DNA of 64,000 nucleotides from Agrilactobacillus composti DSM 18527 = JCM 14202 (GCF_001436375.1 NZ_AZGA01000054.1:585-64584), one strand, 5' to 3'; shown: positions 1 to 9,311, numbered from the stretch's first letter. The notes: a model not told the origin generated them from the letters alone. Made by a program: numbers and translations.

Positions 1-297
1 ATCGGACAGGGTCTGTGGGCTCTTTATGCCATACTTTAAGGCACAAGCACTAACACTGATGTCATGTTCAAGGTAATACGTAACGACTTCAATCTTAAAT
101 TCTGCAGAGTAATGCTTGTTCTTATGATTGGGCCGTAAGGCTTCCTCACCACCTGCTAAACAAGTGTTTCGCCAAACACGAACTGTTTTTTTTGATATAC
201 CAAGCTCTTGAGAGACTGATAGAATGGTTCGACCTTTGTCAATTTCAGCTATTGCCCACAACATAGTCTCCAGATCGTATTTCCTTTTCCTAGGCAT
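1..297 (-). CDS. IS3-family transposase OrfA-like protein (partial)
   Basis: The reading frame starts at ATG 297 after an SD GGAGGG at 305-310 and runs open off the left edge (99 codons seen). It begins MPRKRKYDLETMLWAIAEID and carries two helix-turn-helix-like units: one around LSVSQELGISKKTVRVWRN and a second around SVSACALKYGIKSPQTL. This two-HTH layout is typical of the DNA-binding OrfA of IS3/IS150-type elements. The catalytic DDE OrfB would lie beyond the edge. Family assignment is by motif recognition; which IS it is cannot be told. Confidence 0.75.
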   Translation of the reverse strand, partial: MPRKRKYDLETMLWAIAEIDKGRTILSVSQELGISKKTVRVWRNTCLAGGEEALRPNHKNKHYSAEFKIEVVTYYLEHDISVSACALKYGIKSPQTLSD

Positions 298-316
298 TAA
301 AAATCCCTCCAGATCA

Positions 317-346
317 CACCAGAGAAGTTTTTGTTTTTCTCTGGTG
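317..346. repeat. Hairpin at the IS end
   Basis: A perfect 10-bp inverted repeat (CACCAGAGAA / TTCTCTGGTG) with a 10-nt loop lies between the stop of the DUF4931 gene and the SD of the transposase. It may be part of the IS terminus and may block incoming transcription. No T-tract follows directly, so a simple terminator is not certain. Confidence 0.5.
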
Positions 347-364
347 CTCTCTAAAGGGATAGTA

Positions 365-1141
365 TCATTGGGTTAATTTCGCCAATAACTCCTTTTTTAT
401 TGCTAACAAGCGTTGTTCATCATTTAACTGAGGAATTTTATAGCCCACAAAATAAGGCGACATCACAAAGCGGGGAATGATTTTACAAATAATTTTGCCA
501 TTGAAATCGTAGAAAAACAGATTATAGGAGTCACAAATGCCGTGGAAATAATCATTTAAGATGTATTTGATCACCACTTGGGCGGTGTCGGCTAACTTGG
601 TGGTTTGCGCCGGGTCGGCGATAATTAGGTTAAATTCCAAGAAACCCACAATGGGATAGGTGGACAAATTCAAGGTAAATCCCGGTTCCTGAAAAACCGT
701 TAAACCTTGGAAATTATCGGGGGTGATGTCTTGGTAACCATCTTTATGGGTTAGCCCCACGATTTGAAAATGGGGATGTTTCAAACTGCCCCCAGACATG
801 GGGCCGAAATTCTTATACAACAGCACACTACGGTAAGCACCCGTTTCAATCAGGTTGTGCCAACATTGATTGGCGAAGGCAAAGATACTGCGGTTTTCCG
901 CCACGCTGTAATTGGAGGCATCCCCATTGTGATTCGCTGACTCGATCAAAACCGTTTGGTAGGTGTCTTTTAGGGTGCGATACTTATTCACCAGCCAAAT
1001 TTTATCCCCTTTTTGGGCTAAAATATTGGTCAAGTGGGCCGTGTCACAGAAAGGACAGTAATTATGGGGATGGCGGATATTTTCGGGTTTATGTTTGGCA
1101 ATTTCCGGTTGGAAAATCAAAGGCACATTGGGATGTATCAA
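365..1141 (-). CDS. DUF4931 / galactose-1-phosphate uridylyltransferase-like HIT-fold protein
   Basis: The protein has a CPFC pair that probably binds zinc, and further on an HPHFQ motif that matches the nucleotidyl-transfer His-x-His-x-Gln of GalT-type HIT enzymes. Its substrate is unknown. I place the start at TTG 1141 because AAAAGAGG (1150-1157) sits just upstream with correct spacing. A longer frame from ATG 1234 adds 31 residues with no family look and no SD. From TTG 1141 the product is 258 aa. The TGA stop touches the IS end, so the last residues could be IS-derived. It lies divergent to the HNH-like gene. Confidence 0.7.
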   Translation of the reverse strand: MIHPNVPLIFQPEIAKHKPENIRHPHNYCPFCDTAHLTNILAQKGDKIWLVNKYRTLKDTYQTVLIESANHNGDASNYSVAENRSIFAFANQCWHNLIETGAYRSVLLYKNFGPMSGGSLKHPHFQIVGLTHKDGYQDITPDNFQGLTVFQEPGFTLNLSTYPIVGFLEFNLIIADPAQTTKLADTAQVVIKYILNDYFHGICDSYNLFFYDFNGKIICKIIPRFVMSPYFVGYKIPQLNDEQRLLAIKKELLAKLTQ

Positions 1142-1293
1142 TTTAGAACCCTCTTTTCTAGCTCGTTGGGGATGCTTTAAACCAAATTTTAGCCTGATTG
1201 AAGCCAAATTACAATTCGAATCCATACCTAGCAAGGGCTTTTATACCAAAGGCAAATATTGCTACAATAAAGGCTAAAGAGGTGACGACAACA

Positions 1294-1779
1294 ATGACTG
1301 CTCAATTATCCCGGCAACGGGTCCAGATCTTGACCCAACCGGTTGTCCCATTAGCCTTGCATTACCTGAACCCCAGGACGATCATGGGGCCAGCTGCTTG
1401 GCAAAAGTTAAAAACGACCTATCGTCAAAAAGCCCAGCACCACTGTATGATTTGTGGTCGCTATGTGCCCCACAGACCTGGTGATTGGCTAGAATTGCAC
1501 GAACAATATGCTTATGACTTTAAAAATTTGATTCAAAGCTTAACTGGCTATGTTGCCATTTGTCACGACTGTCATCTATATATCCATCAAGGTTTATTAG
1601 GCATTCAATTACAACAGGGCCGTATCACCGCCGCCAGGGCCCAGCAAATTATTGCCAAAGGGGATGCTTTACTAAAGCAATTCAACTTGCAAAAAATCAC
1701 CTATCCTAGCCGCCAGCTATTTGAAAGCCCAAACTGGCAGCTGGCTTTTGGCGGCAAGCTATACTCAAGCCAAATTTAG
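1294..1779 (+). CDS. HNH-like zinc-ribbon protein, 161 aa
   Basis: Start ATG 1294 is preceded by AAAGAGGTGA. The centre holds CMIC, then LELHEQ, then CHDCHLYIHQG. This Cys-x-x-Cys / His / Cys-x-x-Cys-His layout is that of HNH nuclease folds, with two zinc knuckles framing a His-rich core. No phage or restriction partner sits nearby, so the role is open and it may be a stand-alone nuclease-like domain. Its 3' end overlaps the convergent macro-domain gene by 15 bp, so the two transcripts can form antisense pairs there. Confidence 0.6.
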   Translation: MTAQLSRQRVQILTQPVVPLALHYLNPRTIMGPAAWQKLKTTYRQKAQHHCMICGRYVPHRPGDWLELHEQYAYDFKNLIQSLTGYVAICHDCHLYIHQGLLGIQLQQGRITAARAQQIIAKGDALLKQFNLQKITYPSRQLFESPNWQLAFGGKLYSSQI

Positions 1780-2283
1780 CTTACGATAAGCTGTTTCAAA
1801 GGCCTTTTTGGTCACTGGATCAAAGGCCACTAGGCGGATCTGTTGGACAAACTGGCTGGTTTTTAAGAAATCCACCATGGCTTCCAAAGCAATGGTGGCT
1901 GCTTGGTCTAAGGGAAAGCGGTAGACGCCGGTGCTGATGGAGGGGAAATCCACGGTGGCACATTCGTGGGCTTCGGCTTCTGCCAGGCTGTGCCAATAGC
2001 TGTTATGCAACAGCTGGGCTTCATGCTGTTGCCCACCCCGCCAAATGGGGCCGGGGGTATGGATGATGTATTTAGCCGGCAAGTTAAAGCCCAGGGTGGT
2101 TTTAGCTTCGCCGGTGGGACAGCCGTTGAGCTTGCGACAAGCCTCGTCTAATTCAAGTCCGGCGGCGCGATGAATAGCGCCATCCACGCCACCACCGCCC
2201 ATTAAACTGGTATTGGCGGCGTTTACGATGGCATCTACCTGACTTTTGGTAATGTCGCCTTGAATGATTTCAATGGATTTCAT
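1765..2283 (-). CDS. Macro-domain O-acetyl-ADP-ribose deacetylase family protein
   Basis: This is a 172-aa single macro domain. The ADP-ribose pocket is clear: GDITKSQVDAIVNAAN, then the GGGGVDGAIH loop, then the phosphate-binding FPSISTGVYRFP. The family hydrolyses O-acetyl-ADP-ribose and can remove mono-ADP-ribose from proteins (YmdB-type, cytosolic). SD AAGGAGG lies ten bases before ATG 2283. It is probably the last gene of the unit that starts with the penicillin-binding protein partner at 6400, or is read on its own. Target specificity is not visible. Confidence 0.85.
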   Translation of the reverse strand: MKSIEIIQGDITKSQVDAIVNAANTSLMGGGGVDGAIHRAAGLELDEACRKLNGCPTGEAKTTLGFNLPAKYIIHTPGPIWRGGQQHEAQLLHNSYWHSLAEAEAHECATVDFPSISTGVYRFPLDQAATIALEAMVDFLKTSQFVQQIRLVAFDPVTKKAFETAYRKLNLA

Positions 2284-2316
2284 GATAACTAAACCTCCTT
2301 AATAGTACTGTTACGC

Positions 2317-5052
2317 TTATTGATCATTAGTTGCAGTATCTGTACTTGAACTTGACGCACTACTGCTGCTGGCATTTGCACTACTGCTACTAGCTTCCGC
2401 GCCATTTTCCGTAATGGTCACATCCGGGGCACTGCCCCCATAACTGCGAATTTGATTCATGATATCTAATAATTTTTCCCGCTGTTGGGCTTTATCGCTG
2501 CTGTTATTGGCATAAGCAGCCTTGGTCTTTTGTAGTTGACTATTATATTGGGTCTTCAATCCCGCTAAAATCTGGGCCTTTTGGGCATCCCGCTGGGCCT
2601 GGATCTGGGCCTTTTGCCGGTTCAAAGCCGCTTGACGCTGGTTTTCTTGGGTGAGATCCAACGTGGCCTTTTGCATGGTAAGCTGCTTTTGCAGCTGCAA
2701 AATTTCCCGGTCAAATTCCTGTTTCACCCGCATCCGCCGGACCTTTTGATTCTTATAGCGAATCTCTTGAAGCTGATCCATAAACTGGGTATATTGGCCC
2801 ACGCCGGTCATCTTGCTGGCATCAAACGCCGTAATCGCTCCCCGGACAGCGGCTTCGCGCTTAGCTTCTTCCCCCTTGGTCAAATGATACACCAGGCGAT
2901 AATCCAAATCCGCCAAGCGCTGCTTGTTTTTAGCCACTTGCTGTTGGATAAAATTGCTATTATCCCGCTTAATTAAATCTAACGGGGTTAATTTCTTAGA
3001 TTCCTGGGTAGCTGTTAAACGGTCGCCAGCCTTCACAATGGTTTTGGGCTGGGTGAAATCTTGATTGGGCTCTTTTAATTGTTGTACCAAATAAGTCCCC
3101 ACGTTCTTGAAGACGGTCATAGGTAACTGCACTTCAGCGTCACTTAAATATTCGGACACATCATGGCCCACCCAAGTGGCCACGGTGAAGTCGGGGGTCA
3201 TCCCCACGAAATAAGCATCTTTGCTATTATCCGTGGTCCCGGTCTTGCCGGCGGTATAGCTGTAATTATCTAAAGCCGCGTCCTTGCCGGTTCCGTCTTT
3301 GACCACGGACTGCATGGTGTTGAGCATCATATAACTGGCATTGGCCGAATACACCGGCACCTTGGAATGGGCATTTTGGTAAACCACCTGGTGTTGGTTA
3401 GCATCGTAGATTTCAGAAACATTGGTGGGGTGAATAAAATCACCACCGCGACTAAAGCTACTATAAGCCGAAGCCATTTCCACGGTGGTCACCCCTTTGG
3501 TGAAGCCCCCGATGGCAATAATCGGGTTATCATCTTTAGGGGTCAGACCGGTAAATTCCATTTTTTCCAAATTTTTAAAATAGTCATGATTAGGATCACT
3601 GGCGGCCAGTTTGAAGGCCACGGTATTGATGGAATCCGCCAGGGCGTTGCGCAAAGTCACATTGCCCCGATAACCGTTGTACCAGTTGTGCACGTTGGCG
3701 CCGCTCACCGGGCCATCTAACATTTGACTCTGGGGCGTATACCCCCGTTGAAAAGCCGGGGCATAGGCAGTGATGGGTTTAGCAGCTGATCCCGGTTGGC
3801 GGTTAGAGGCCCAGGTCCGATTCAAATAATCTCCTTCAGTGCTGCGGCCCCCCACCACAGCTAAAATATCCCCGGTCTTATTGTCCACCACGGTGGTGGA
3901 CACTTGGGGCTGGAGCTTGCCGTTGGCGTCTTTTGCGGTATAGCCGGCAAAGGCCTTGGTCACTTGGGCTTGGACCTGGTCTTGCAGGGCCTGGTCAATG
4001 GTGGTGTGAATGGTATAGCCCCCATTTAAAATCTGACCCTGATAGGTATTATAAGCCTGGGTATAAGCCTGGGCGTAGGCCGCCTGGTCCTGGTCATTTT
4101 TGAAACTGTAACGCAGTACAAAACCATGGGCCCGCATGACTTCTTCCGTGGCGTTATTAATGGCAGAATTCAAGGCATAATTACCACTGATGTCGTTATT
4201 ATACGTGAAATTATGAATCTTTAACCCCAAAGGTGTGGCCAAAGCCTGCTGATATTGGGCCTTGGTGATGAGCTTTTGTTGGTGCAGCACCATCAAAACC
4301 GTGTCCCGGCGCTGTTTAGCCGCATCCGGGTGCACCAGGGGATCATAGAGGACCTGGTTATTAGGCATGCCAATTAAAAGGGCTAATTCCGGCAGGCTCA
4401 ATTGGTCCTGGTTCTTGGAAAAATAATACTGCGCGGCACTGCCAATGCCATAACAGCCATGGCCCAAATATACATCATTTAAATAGAATTCCAGGAGTTG
4501 ATGTTTGCTGAACTTTTTTTCCAGTTGTTGGGCCACCACCATCTCCTTGAGCTTTCTAGTGGGGGATTGGGTTTGGTCTTTTAAGACGATATTTTTCACC
4601 AACTGCTGAGTCAACGTAGACCCCCCCTGGACTTGGCGAGTGCTCACGTAAGACAAAGCCCCCCGCAGCATGCCGTAAAGGTCCACCCCATGATGTTCGT
4701 AAAACCGCTTATCCTCCACGGCTACTAACCCCCGGGTCAACAGGGGATTAATTTTGGCAAAGGGAATATAAGTGGACTGGGTGCGGGTCAGGGTTTTCAT
4801 CACCTGGTTGTTGCGGTCCAGGACCGTTGTTGGTTGTTTGGGATAAAAGGTTTGCTTGGTCACCGTGCGACTGAGGGCAAAGCCATCCCCGATGGCTTGC
4901 TGAAAAGCCGGGCCCCGGGTATGCCAAAACCAGCCCACCACCAAGATCACCACCGTATACAAGGTGGCTAAGACGAGCCAAAAATTACGCCAACCCCGGC
5001 GCATTTTGGGCAGTTGGGGTGTTTTGGGCGGTTGTTTTTTGCGCTTGAACAA
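2317..5052 (-). CDS. Class A penicillin-binding protein (GT51 transglycosylase + transpeptidase), long coiled-coil tail
   Basis: TTG start 5052 follows GGAGG. Residues 24-44 form one membrane anchor. The GT51 domain shows EDKRFYEHHG (about 113-122) and QGGSTLTQQLVKN (142-154), which polymerise lipid II. The transpeptidase domain shows the SxxK nucleophile (SAAK, 422-425), SIN (474-476) and KTGTT (603-607), which cross-link peptidoglycan outside the membrane. After about residue 690 comes a roughly 220-aa extension rich in Gln, Lys and Arg, predicted coiled coil, ending in a Ser/Ala-rich tail. At 911 aa it is longer than usual PBP1A/2A proteins (about 650-800). It follows the 443-aa membrane protein by 16 bp. 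Confidence 0.92.
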   Translation of the reverse strand: MFKRKKQPPKTPQLPKMRRGWRNFWLVLATLYTVVILVVGWFWHTRGPAFQQAIGDGFALSRTVTKQTFYPKQPTTVLDRNNQVMKTLTRTQSTYIPFAKINPLLTRGLVAVEDKRFYEHHGVDLYGMLRGALSYVSTRQVQGGSTLTQQLVKNIVLKDQTQSPTRKLKEMVVAQQLEKKFSKHQLLEFYLNDVYLGHGCYGIGSAAQYYFSKNQDQLSLPELALLIGMPNNQVLYDPLVHPDAAKQRRDTVLMVLHQQKLITKAQYQQALATPLGLKIHNFTYNNDISGNYALNSAINNATEEVMRAHGFVLRYSFKNDQDQAAYAQAYTQAYNTYQGQILNGGYTIHTTIDQALQDQVQAQVTKAFAGYTAKDANGKLQPQVSTTVVDNKTGDILAVVGGRSTEGDYLNRTWASNRQPGSAAKPITAYAPAFQRGYTPQSQMLDGPVSGANVHNWYNGYRGNVTLRNALADSINTVAFKLAASDPNHDYFKNLEKMEFTGLTPKDDNPIIAIGGFTKGVTTVEMASAYSSFSRGGDFIHPTNVSEIYDANQHQVVYQNAHSKVPVYSANASYMMLNTMQSVVKDGTGKDAALDNYSYTAGKTGTTDNSKDAYFVGMTPDFTVATWVGHDVSEYLSDAEVQLPMTVFKNVGTYLVQQLKEPNQDFTQPKTIVKAGDRLTATQESKKLTPLDLIKRDNSNFIQQQVAKNKQRLADLDYRLVYHLTKGEEAKREAAVRGAITAFDASKMTGVGQYTQFMDQLQEIRYKNQKVRRMRVKQEFDREILQLQKQLTMQKATLDLTQENQRQAALNRQKAQIQAQRDAQKAQILAGLKTQYNSQLQKTKAAYANNSSDKAQQREKLLDIMNQIRSYGGSAPDVTITENGAEASSSSANASSSSASSSSTDTATNDQ

Positions 5053-5068
5053 GATTAAATCCTCCTAC

Positions 5069-6400
5069 TTAGATAACACAGACAACGGTCCCGGCACTGA
5101 CGGTGCTGAATAAAGCACTCATGGTGCTGGCACTGATGCGGCTCACGTGATCACTGGTGACACTGCCGGGGGTCAAGAAACCGATGTTGGTGGCATTGGC
5201 CACTAATAAGGCGCTACTCAAGGCCGGTTGGTTCTTCAACCAAAATACCGGGGTGGCGGCGTTGAAATCACTGGTGGTATTATTGGGCCGCTGATCCGTG
5301 GCGGTGTTGTCGCTGTGATAGCTGCCAAAATCGCTGCTGTTGGGGTCGGTGACCACATAACCGCTGGCACTTTGAATCAAGGCCTTCACCGTGTAAGTCC
5401 CCGTGCTTAAGCCATTGCTCAATAAACTGTAACGGCTGCCGCTGGCGGTATAGCTATCCCCGCTGCGTTGGGCTAAGAACACCTGATTGGCCTGGGTATC
5501 TAACACCAAGAGCCGACTGGCATCAACCCCGGCTGCCTTTAGGGCTTTGGTTAGATCCGCATCTGAGGTTGGACTGGCACTGCTGGTACTATCCTTGGTG
5601 GTGCCGTCACTGATGGTGACCTTGGCCGGGGTGTAACTTTGGGTCAAGGGGGCATTCTTCAAATCTGCCAGGGCTTGGGCGTCAGCAGCTTGTTGCTGGG
5701 CGCTCTTTTCTTTTTGTAACTGGGAAAAAGCCGCCGTCATGGTCTGAATTGGGGTCTGCCAGCGAGCTTTGATCTGGCGATTCTTCAATAATTTATAGTA
5801 CACATTGGCTTCGGCCACTTGTTCTTGGGTCAGTTGACTTTGATCTTTTTGAAAGGTCTGGTAAGCCTGGTCAATAAATTGATTACCATCTTGGGTTTGG
5901 GCAAACCAAACTTGAACCGTATCCAAACGGTTCTTCTGGCGCTGGTAAACGGTTTGATTTTTTTCCTGCAACAATGCTTGATCTAGTCGACTTAAAACCT
6001 GGGCCGACACGGTATTGCGGTAATAGGCTTTGCCGTCTAATAACTGGGCCAAGCGCTGGTCATGTTGGCGGCGCTGATTGAAATCTTTTTGAAATTGCTG
6101 GACTTGTTGGGCCACAGCCGGTCGCCACAGCCAGCCAAATAACCCCTGGGCTTGTTGTAATTGGCGCAGGGTGCCCTTAGAGGCATTGGTCTTGAGAAAA
6201 CGTTGGGCATCCGCCGTTTCATATTGGGCCTGGACTTTTTGGGCGGTATTGTGATTAAACAGCCACCAGCCGCTTAGGCCCAGGGCCACCACCACCAATA
6301 AAATGCTAAGGGTGAGGCCGATCCGCCGTTTACGCCGGCGGATCACCAGTTTGCGCTGGGCCGTTTGTTGCTGTCTGGAATTGTGGGAATTAGAAGACAT
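5069..6400 (-). CDS. Membrane-anchored protein of unknown function, 443 aa, probable PBP partner
   Basis: A basic N terminus is followed by one membrane segment at about residues 28-49. A long extracytoplasmic part then follows: a Gln/Lys-rich helical stretch (about 55-245), a Ser/Thr linker, and a small C-terminal domain (about 285-443) that could be a beta-rich fold. I do not recognise the family. It sits 16 bp upstream of the class A PBP and both have Gln-rich coiled-coil regions, so a role at the cell wall next to that enzyme is a fair inference only. Confidence 0.6.
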   Translation of the reverse strand: MSSNSHNSRQQQTAQRKLVIRRRKRRIGLTLSILLVVVALGLSGWWLFNHNTAQKVQAQYETADAQRFLKTNASKGTLRQLQQAQGLFGWLWRPAVAQQVQQFQKDFNQRRQHDQRLAQLLDGKAYYRNTVSAQVLSRLDQALLQEKNQTVYQRQKNRLDTVQVWFAQTQDGNQFIDQAYQTFQKDQSQLTQEQVAEANVYYKLLKNRQIKARWQTPIQTMTAAFSQLQKEKSAQQQAADAQALADLKNAPLTQSYTPAKVTISDGTTKDSTSSASPTSDADLTKALKAAGVDASRLLVLDTQANQVFLAQRSGDSYTASGSRYSLLSNGLSTGTYTVKALIQSASGYVVTDPNSSDFGSYHSDNTATDQRPNNTTSDFNAATPVFWLKNQPALSSALLVANATNIGFLTPGSVTSDHVSRISASTMSALFSTVSAGTVVCVI

Positions 6401-6430
6401 ATTGAAATGAGCTCACTTTCCAGTGTTTTT

Positions 6431-6439
6431 TGCTATACT
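6431..6439 (+). promoter_or_regulatory. Extended -10 promoter for the gene at 6480
   Basis: TG-c-TATACT (TG at 6431-6432, hexamer 6434-6439). No good -35 is seen. It places the transcript start near 6446, downstream of a possible GTG at 6423, which supports the TTG 6480 start. Confidence 0.5.
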
Positions 6440-6479
6440 AAGAAGCATACAACTATATTACGTGACTTCGAGGTTTATT

Positions 6480-7415
6480 TTGAAGAAAAAACATAAACGT
6501 CTCATCATATTAAGTACTGTCTTTATTATTGTAGCGTTATGCGGGCTTTTCGGCTACTTTTTTCGCCAACCCCTGGCCGAAAATACCCAGCATTTCCTAA
6601 CCCAGCAAACGATCCCCTTCCATTTGGTAGTAGATCCTAAGCAAGAACAACACCGCCTCACCATCCCCGCCGTGGATTTGAGCGTGTCCCAAATGGATGA
6701 TGTGCAAAAAAATGCCCTAGGGGTGGTGACTAAATTAAACCAAGACTTTGCCACCAGCCAACAAAACTTTGACTTCTTAACGGCCAAGCAAACCCAACAA
6801 TTAAAGCAATGGGTCCACGATAAACCCCACCAGTATATCGCCAACTTCACCCCCGTGGCCTTTGGGAAAAATGCCCAGGGGGATTACGTGCTGCTCAGCG
6901 CCAACCGCTATGAAGACAGCAAGCGCATCAAGTCCTACCGTTATCGGGTTTTTTATGACAAAAATTTAGCCCCTATCCGGGAGAAGACCCAATATGTGGC
7001 CACCACCAGCCACACGGCGCCCCCCAAATTTGTCTTTGAAAACGTCCCCGTGGGTCAAGATGGGGTGTCCACGGCCATGAACTATTTGGAACGGCTTAAA
7101 AACAGTTTGGGGAAAAGCAGTACCTTTAACGGGGGGAATGCCAGTAGTGCCCAATTTCGGGGGCTGGCCACGGAATTGAATTTGGATACGAAGAGCGGGG
7201 CGGCTCTAGCGGCTTATTTAAAGGCCAGCGATACGGATTTTAAGAACACCGTGATCACAGGCTACGAATTAACGGACCAACCGCGACTCACCCGCTTCTT
7301 TTTAGTGTCCGGCACCAACCAACATCCTAAAACTTTCACCTTGACCTATGACCGCACCCAAGCCGGCTTCACCCAATTTCGGGTGGGCCGGATCAGTGCT
7401 GATCGGCAAATTTAA
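6480..7415 (+). CDS. Membrane-anchored secreted protein of unknown function, 311 aa
   Basis: I choose TTG 6480 (SD GAGG at 6470-6473) because the promoter lies after the earlier in-frame GTG 6423. The N terminus is Lys-rich, then one hydrophobic segment (about residues 8-28), then a hydrophilic outer domain with no recognisable motif. It is divergent from the PBP/partner pair and ends at a strong terminator. No family recognised. An envelope role is inferred from the anchor and the neighbours only. Confidence 0.55.
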   Translation: MKKKHKRLIILSTVFIIVALCGLFGYFFRQPLAENTQHFLTQQTIPFHLVVDPKQEQHRLTIPAVDLSVSQMDDVQKNALGVVTKLNQDFATSQQNFDFLTAKQTQQLKQWVHDKPHQYIANFTPVAFGKNAQGDYVLLSANRYEDSKRIKSYRYRVFYDKNLAPIREKTQYVATTSHTAPPKFVFENVPVGQDGVSTAMNYLERLKNSLGKSSTFNGGNASSAQFRGLATELNLDTKSGAALAAYLKASDTDFKNTVITGYELTDQPRLTRFFLVSGTNQHPKTFTLTYDRTQAGFTQFRVGRISADRQI

Positions 7416-7423
7416 CCCAACCA

Positions 7424-7477
7424 AAAACCTCAGCTACCCCAAAACAGTGCGTGCTGCTTTGGATCAGCTGAGGTTTT
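7424..7477. terminator. Bidirectional intrinsic terminator
   Basis: AAAACCTCAGCT (7424-7435) pairs perfectly with AGCTGAGGTTTT (7466-7477). It serves the gene ending at 7415 and the convergent aroK. Confidence 0.85.
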
Positions 7478-7485
7478 ATTTGTAG

Positions 7486-7995
7486 TTATTTAACTTGGAT
7501 TTCATCTAAAATGCCGCCCATGACTTCTAGGGGAGATAGGTTAGCGGTGGTTAAGACCAAATCACTGACTTCGTGATAGAACAGTTCCCGTTCTGCCGCT
7601 AAAGCGGTGAACCCGGAGAGGTCCAAGCTATTGGCGATGGGGCGATTCTCATCTTGATAGACCCGCTGATATAATACTTCCGGGTCAGCTTTTAAGTACA
7701 CCACCGGGGCCCCGGCGGCTTTTAACAGGGCCCGATTTTGGGCTTGGGTCACGATGCCACCGCCCGTGGAGACGATCACGTCTTGGTCCAAAGCTTGGGC
7801 TAAGGCTTCAGTCTCCCGGCGACGAAAACCGGCTTCGCCCTCCGCCGCGAAAATATCAGGAATGGGCCGACCGGCGATTTCTACAATGGCCTGGTCTAAA
7901 TCCGTAAACCTGAATCCGGTATTTTGAGCCAATAACTGCCCTACTGTGGTTTTGCCTGCACCCATGAAACCTACTAAAACTAACCGTGCCATCAT
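7486..7995 (-). CDS. aroK: Shikimate kinase
   Basis: 169 aa. The P-loop GFMGAGKTT lies near the N terminus, followed by the shikimate-binding DLDQAI and FRRRE motifs and the STGGG loop. It phosphorylates shikimate with ATP to shikimate 3-phosphate, the substrate of AroA, which is encoded 26 kb away at 33.2 kb. The ATG overlaps the tyrA stop (ATGA), so translation is coupled and both genes lie under the tyrosine T-box. Confidence 0.95.
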   Translation of the reverse strand: MMARLVLVGFMGAGKTTVGQLLAQNTGFRFTDLDQAIVEIAGRPIPDIFAAEGEAGFRRRETEALAQALDQDVIVSTGGGIVTQAQNRALLKAAGAPVVYLKADPEVLYQRVYQDENRPIANSLDLSGFTALAAERELFYHEVSDLVLTTANLSPLEVMGGILDEIQVK

Positions 7996-9080
7996 GAAGC
8001 CACCGCCTTTTGTCCTAAGAGTTCTGTTGCCTGTTGTAAATCATGTTGATTGCTAAAGGTCAATTGGAGCACGCCATTGATGTCATCCCGGGTCTCCAAA
8101 ATTTGAATGTTAATAATATTAATCTCTGCTTGGGCCAACTTCGTGGTAATGGCCGCAATGGAACCTGTTTTATCCGGAATATTCACATGGAGGTCGAAGA
8201 ACCCCGGCAAGGTGCCGGTGCGCTTGGTGGCCTCAATGTGTTCTCGGGTGACTTTGGCCTGGGCGAAAAAGTCGAAGAACGCCGGGGTGTCCCCAGCGGC
8301 GATATGGGCTTCTAAGGCCTTTAGTTGGGCTTCGTAGCTGGCCAACACCGCTAAGATTTCCGTCTTGTTGGTGGTCAAAATATCCGCCCACATGGTGGGG
8401 TCACTGGAGGCGATCCGGGTCATATCCCGGAAACCCCCGGCGGCCAGGCGCACCATGTCCGGACAATCCTTGAAATCTTCATGGGTGGTATTCACCAAAC
8501 TAGCCGCTAGAATATGGGGCACATGGCTCAACAAAGCCACGATGTGGTCGTGTTGCTGGGGCGCCAGGACCAAGAATTTGGCGTTAGTGACTTGTAACAG
8601 TTCTTTTAAGGTGGTCAATGCGGTTTCTGGGGTATTGGCCCCGGGGACCAGTAGGTAAAAGGCGCTTCTAAACAAGTCCCAGTTGGCCGCTTGCACCCCG
8701 GATTTGTGGGAACCGGCCATGGGATGCCCGCCGATAAAGGTGATGCCTTTGTCCGTGAGCTGTTGGGCCGCTTGGCAGATAGCCGTTTTCGTACTGCCGG
8801 TATCGGTGATGATCACCTCTGATTTTAAAGGCAAGGTGGCCAATAGGTCAATACTGGCTTCAACGGCGGTCACCGGCGTGGCCAAAATAATCACATCGGC
8901 ACGGGGGGCGTCGGTGGTGAGACTAAGACCGATTTCATCGATAATGCCCCGTTGTTTGGCTTGTCTTAAATTCACTGGATTTTGGTCCAGGCCGATAACG
9001 GTCACACCGGGCTGAAACTTGGCCAGTGCATAGGCGATGGAACCTCCAATTAAACCTAAGCCATTAATTAAAACACGCAT
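7992..9080 (-). CDS. tyrA: Prephenate dehydrogenase with C-terminal ACT domain
   Basis: 362 aa. The NAD-binding GLGLIGGSIAYAL is at the N terminus. HPMAGSHKSG is the prephenate/NAD active-site stretch with the conserved His. The C-terminal 70 residues (from about HVNIPDKTGSIAAITTKL) form an ACT domain, which in this family senses aromatic amino acids. The enzyme oxidatively decarboxylates prephenate to 4-hydroxyphenylpyruvate, the tyrosine branch. It is first gene after the T-box at 9115-9305. Confidence 0.95.
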   Translation of the reverse strand: MRVLINGLGLIGGSIAYALAKFQPGVTVIGLDQNPVNLRQAKQRGIIDEIGLSLTTDAPRADVIILATPVTAVEASIDLLATLPLKSEVIITDTGSTKTAICQAAQQLTDKGITFIGGHPMAGSHKSGVQAANWDLFRSAFYLLVPGANTPETALTTLKELLQVTNAKFLVLAPQQHDHIVALLSHVPHILAASLVNTTHEDFKDCPDMVRLAAGGFRDMTRIASSDPTMWADILTTNKTEILAVLASYEAQLKALEAHIAAGDTPAFFDFFAQAKVTREHIEATKRTGTLPGFFDLHVNIPDKTGSIAAITTKLAQAEINIINIQILETRDDINGVLQLTFSNQHDLQQATELLGQKAVAS

Positions 9081-9114
9081 CCTTGAACACCCTCTCTTGA
9101 TTATTTTTTAGAAA

Positions 9115-9305
9115 CAAAAAGCCCGATTGCCATCAGCAATCGGGACGTCTTTAACGCGGTACCACCCAATATTCAGTGGCTTTAAACCACTGCACTTTGT
9201 CATTTTAAAATTGAAACGGCGTAATTCATCGCCCAACGCTGCTTGGTTTGCACCCACCACCAATTCTCTGAACTCACACGTTGAGGACTACTAAATCATT
9301 AGATT
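9115..9305 (-). promoter_or_regulatory. Tyrosine T-box leader of tyrA-aroK
   Basis: Read on the minus strand, the conserved T-box GGGTGGTACCGCG is at 9155-9167. A Stem I of usual look carries GAATTACGCC with TAC (Tyr) at 9221-9223 as the specifier. The terminator CCCGATTGC / GCAATCGGG plus T-tract is at about 9116-9144. Uncharged tRNA-Tyr should favour antitermination and raise TyrA/AroK. Specifier fit to the downstream gene supports the call. Confidence 0.9.
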
Positions 9306-9311
9306 AGAATG

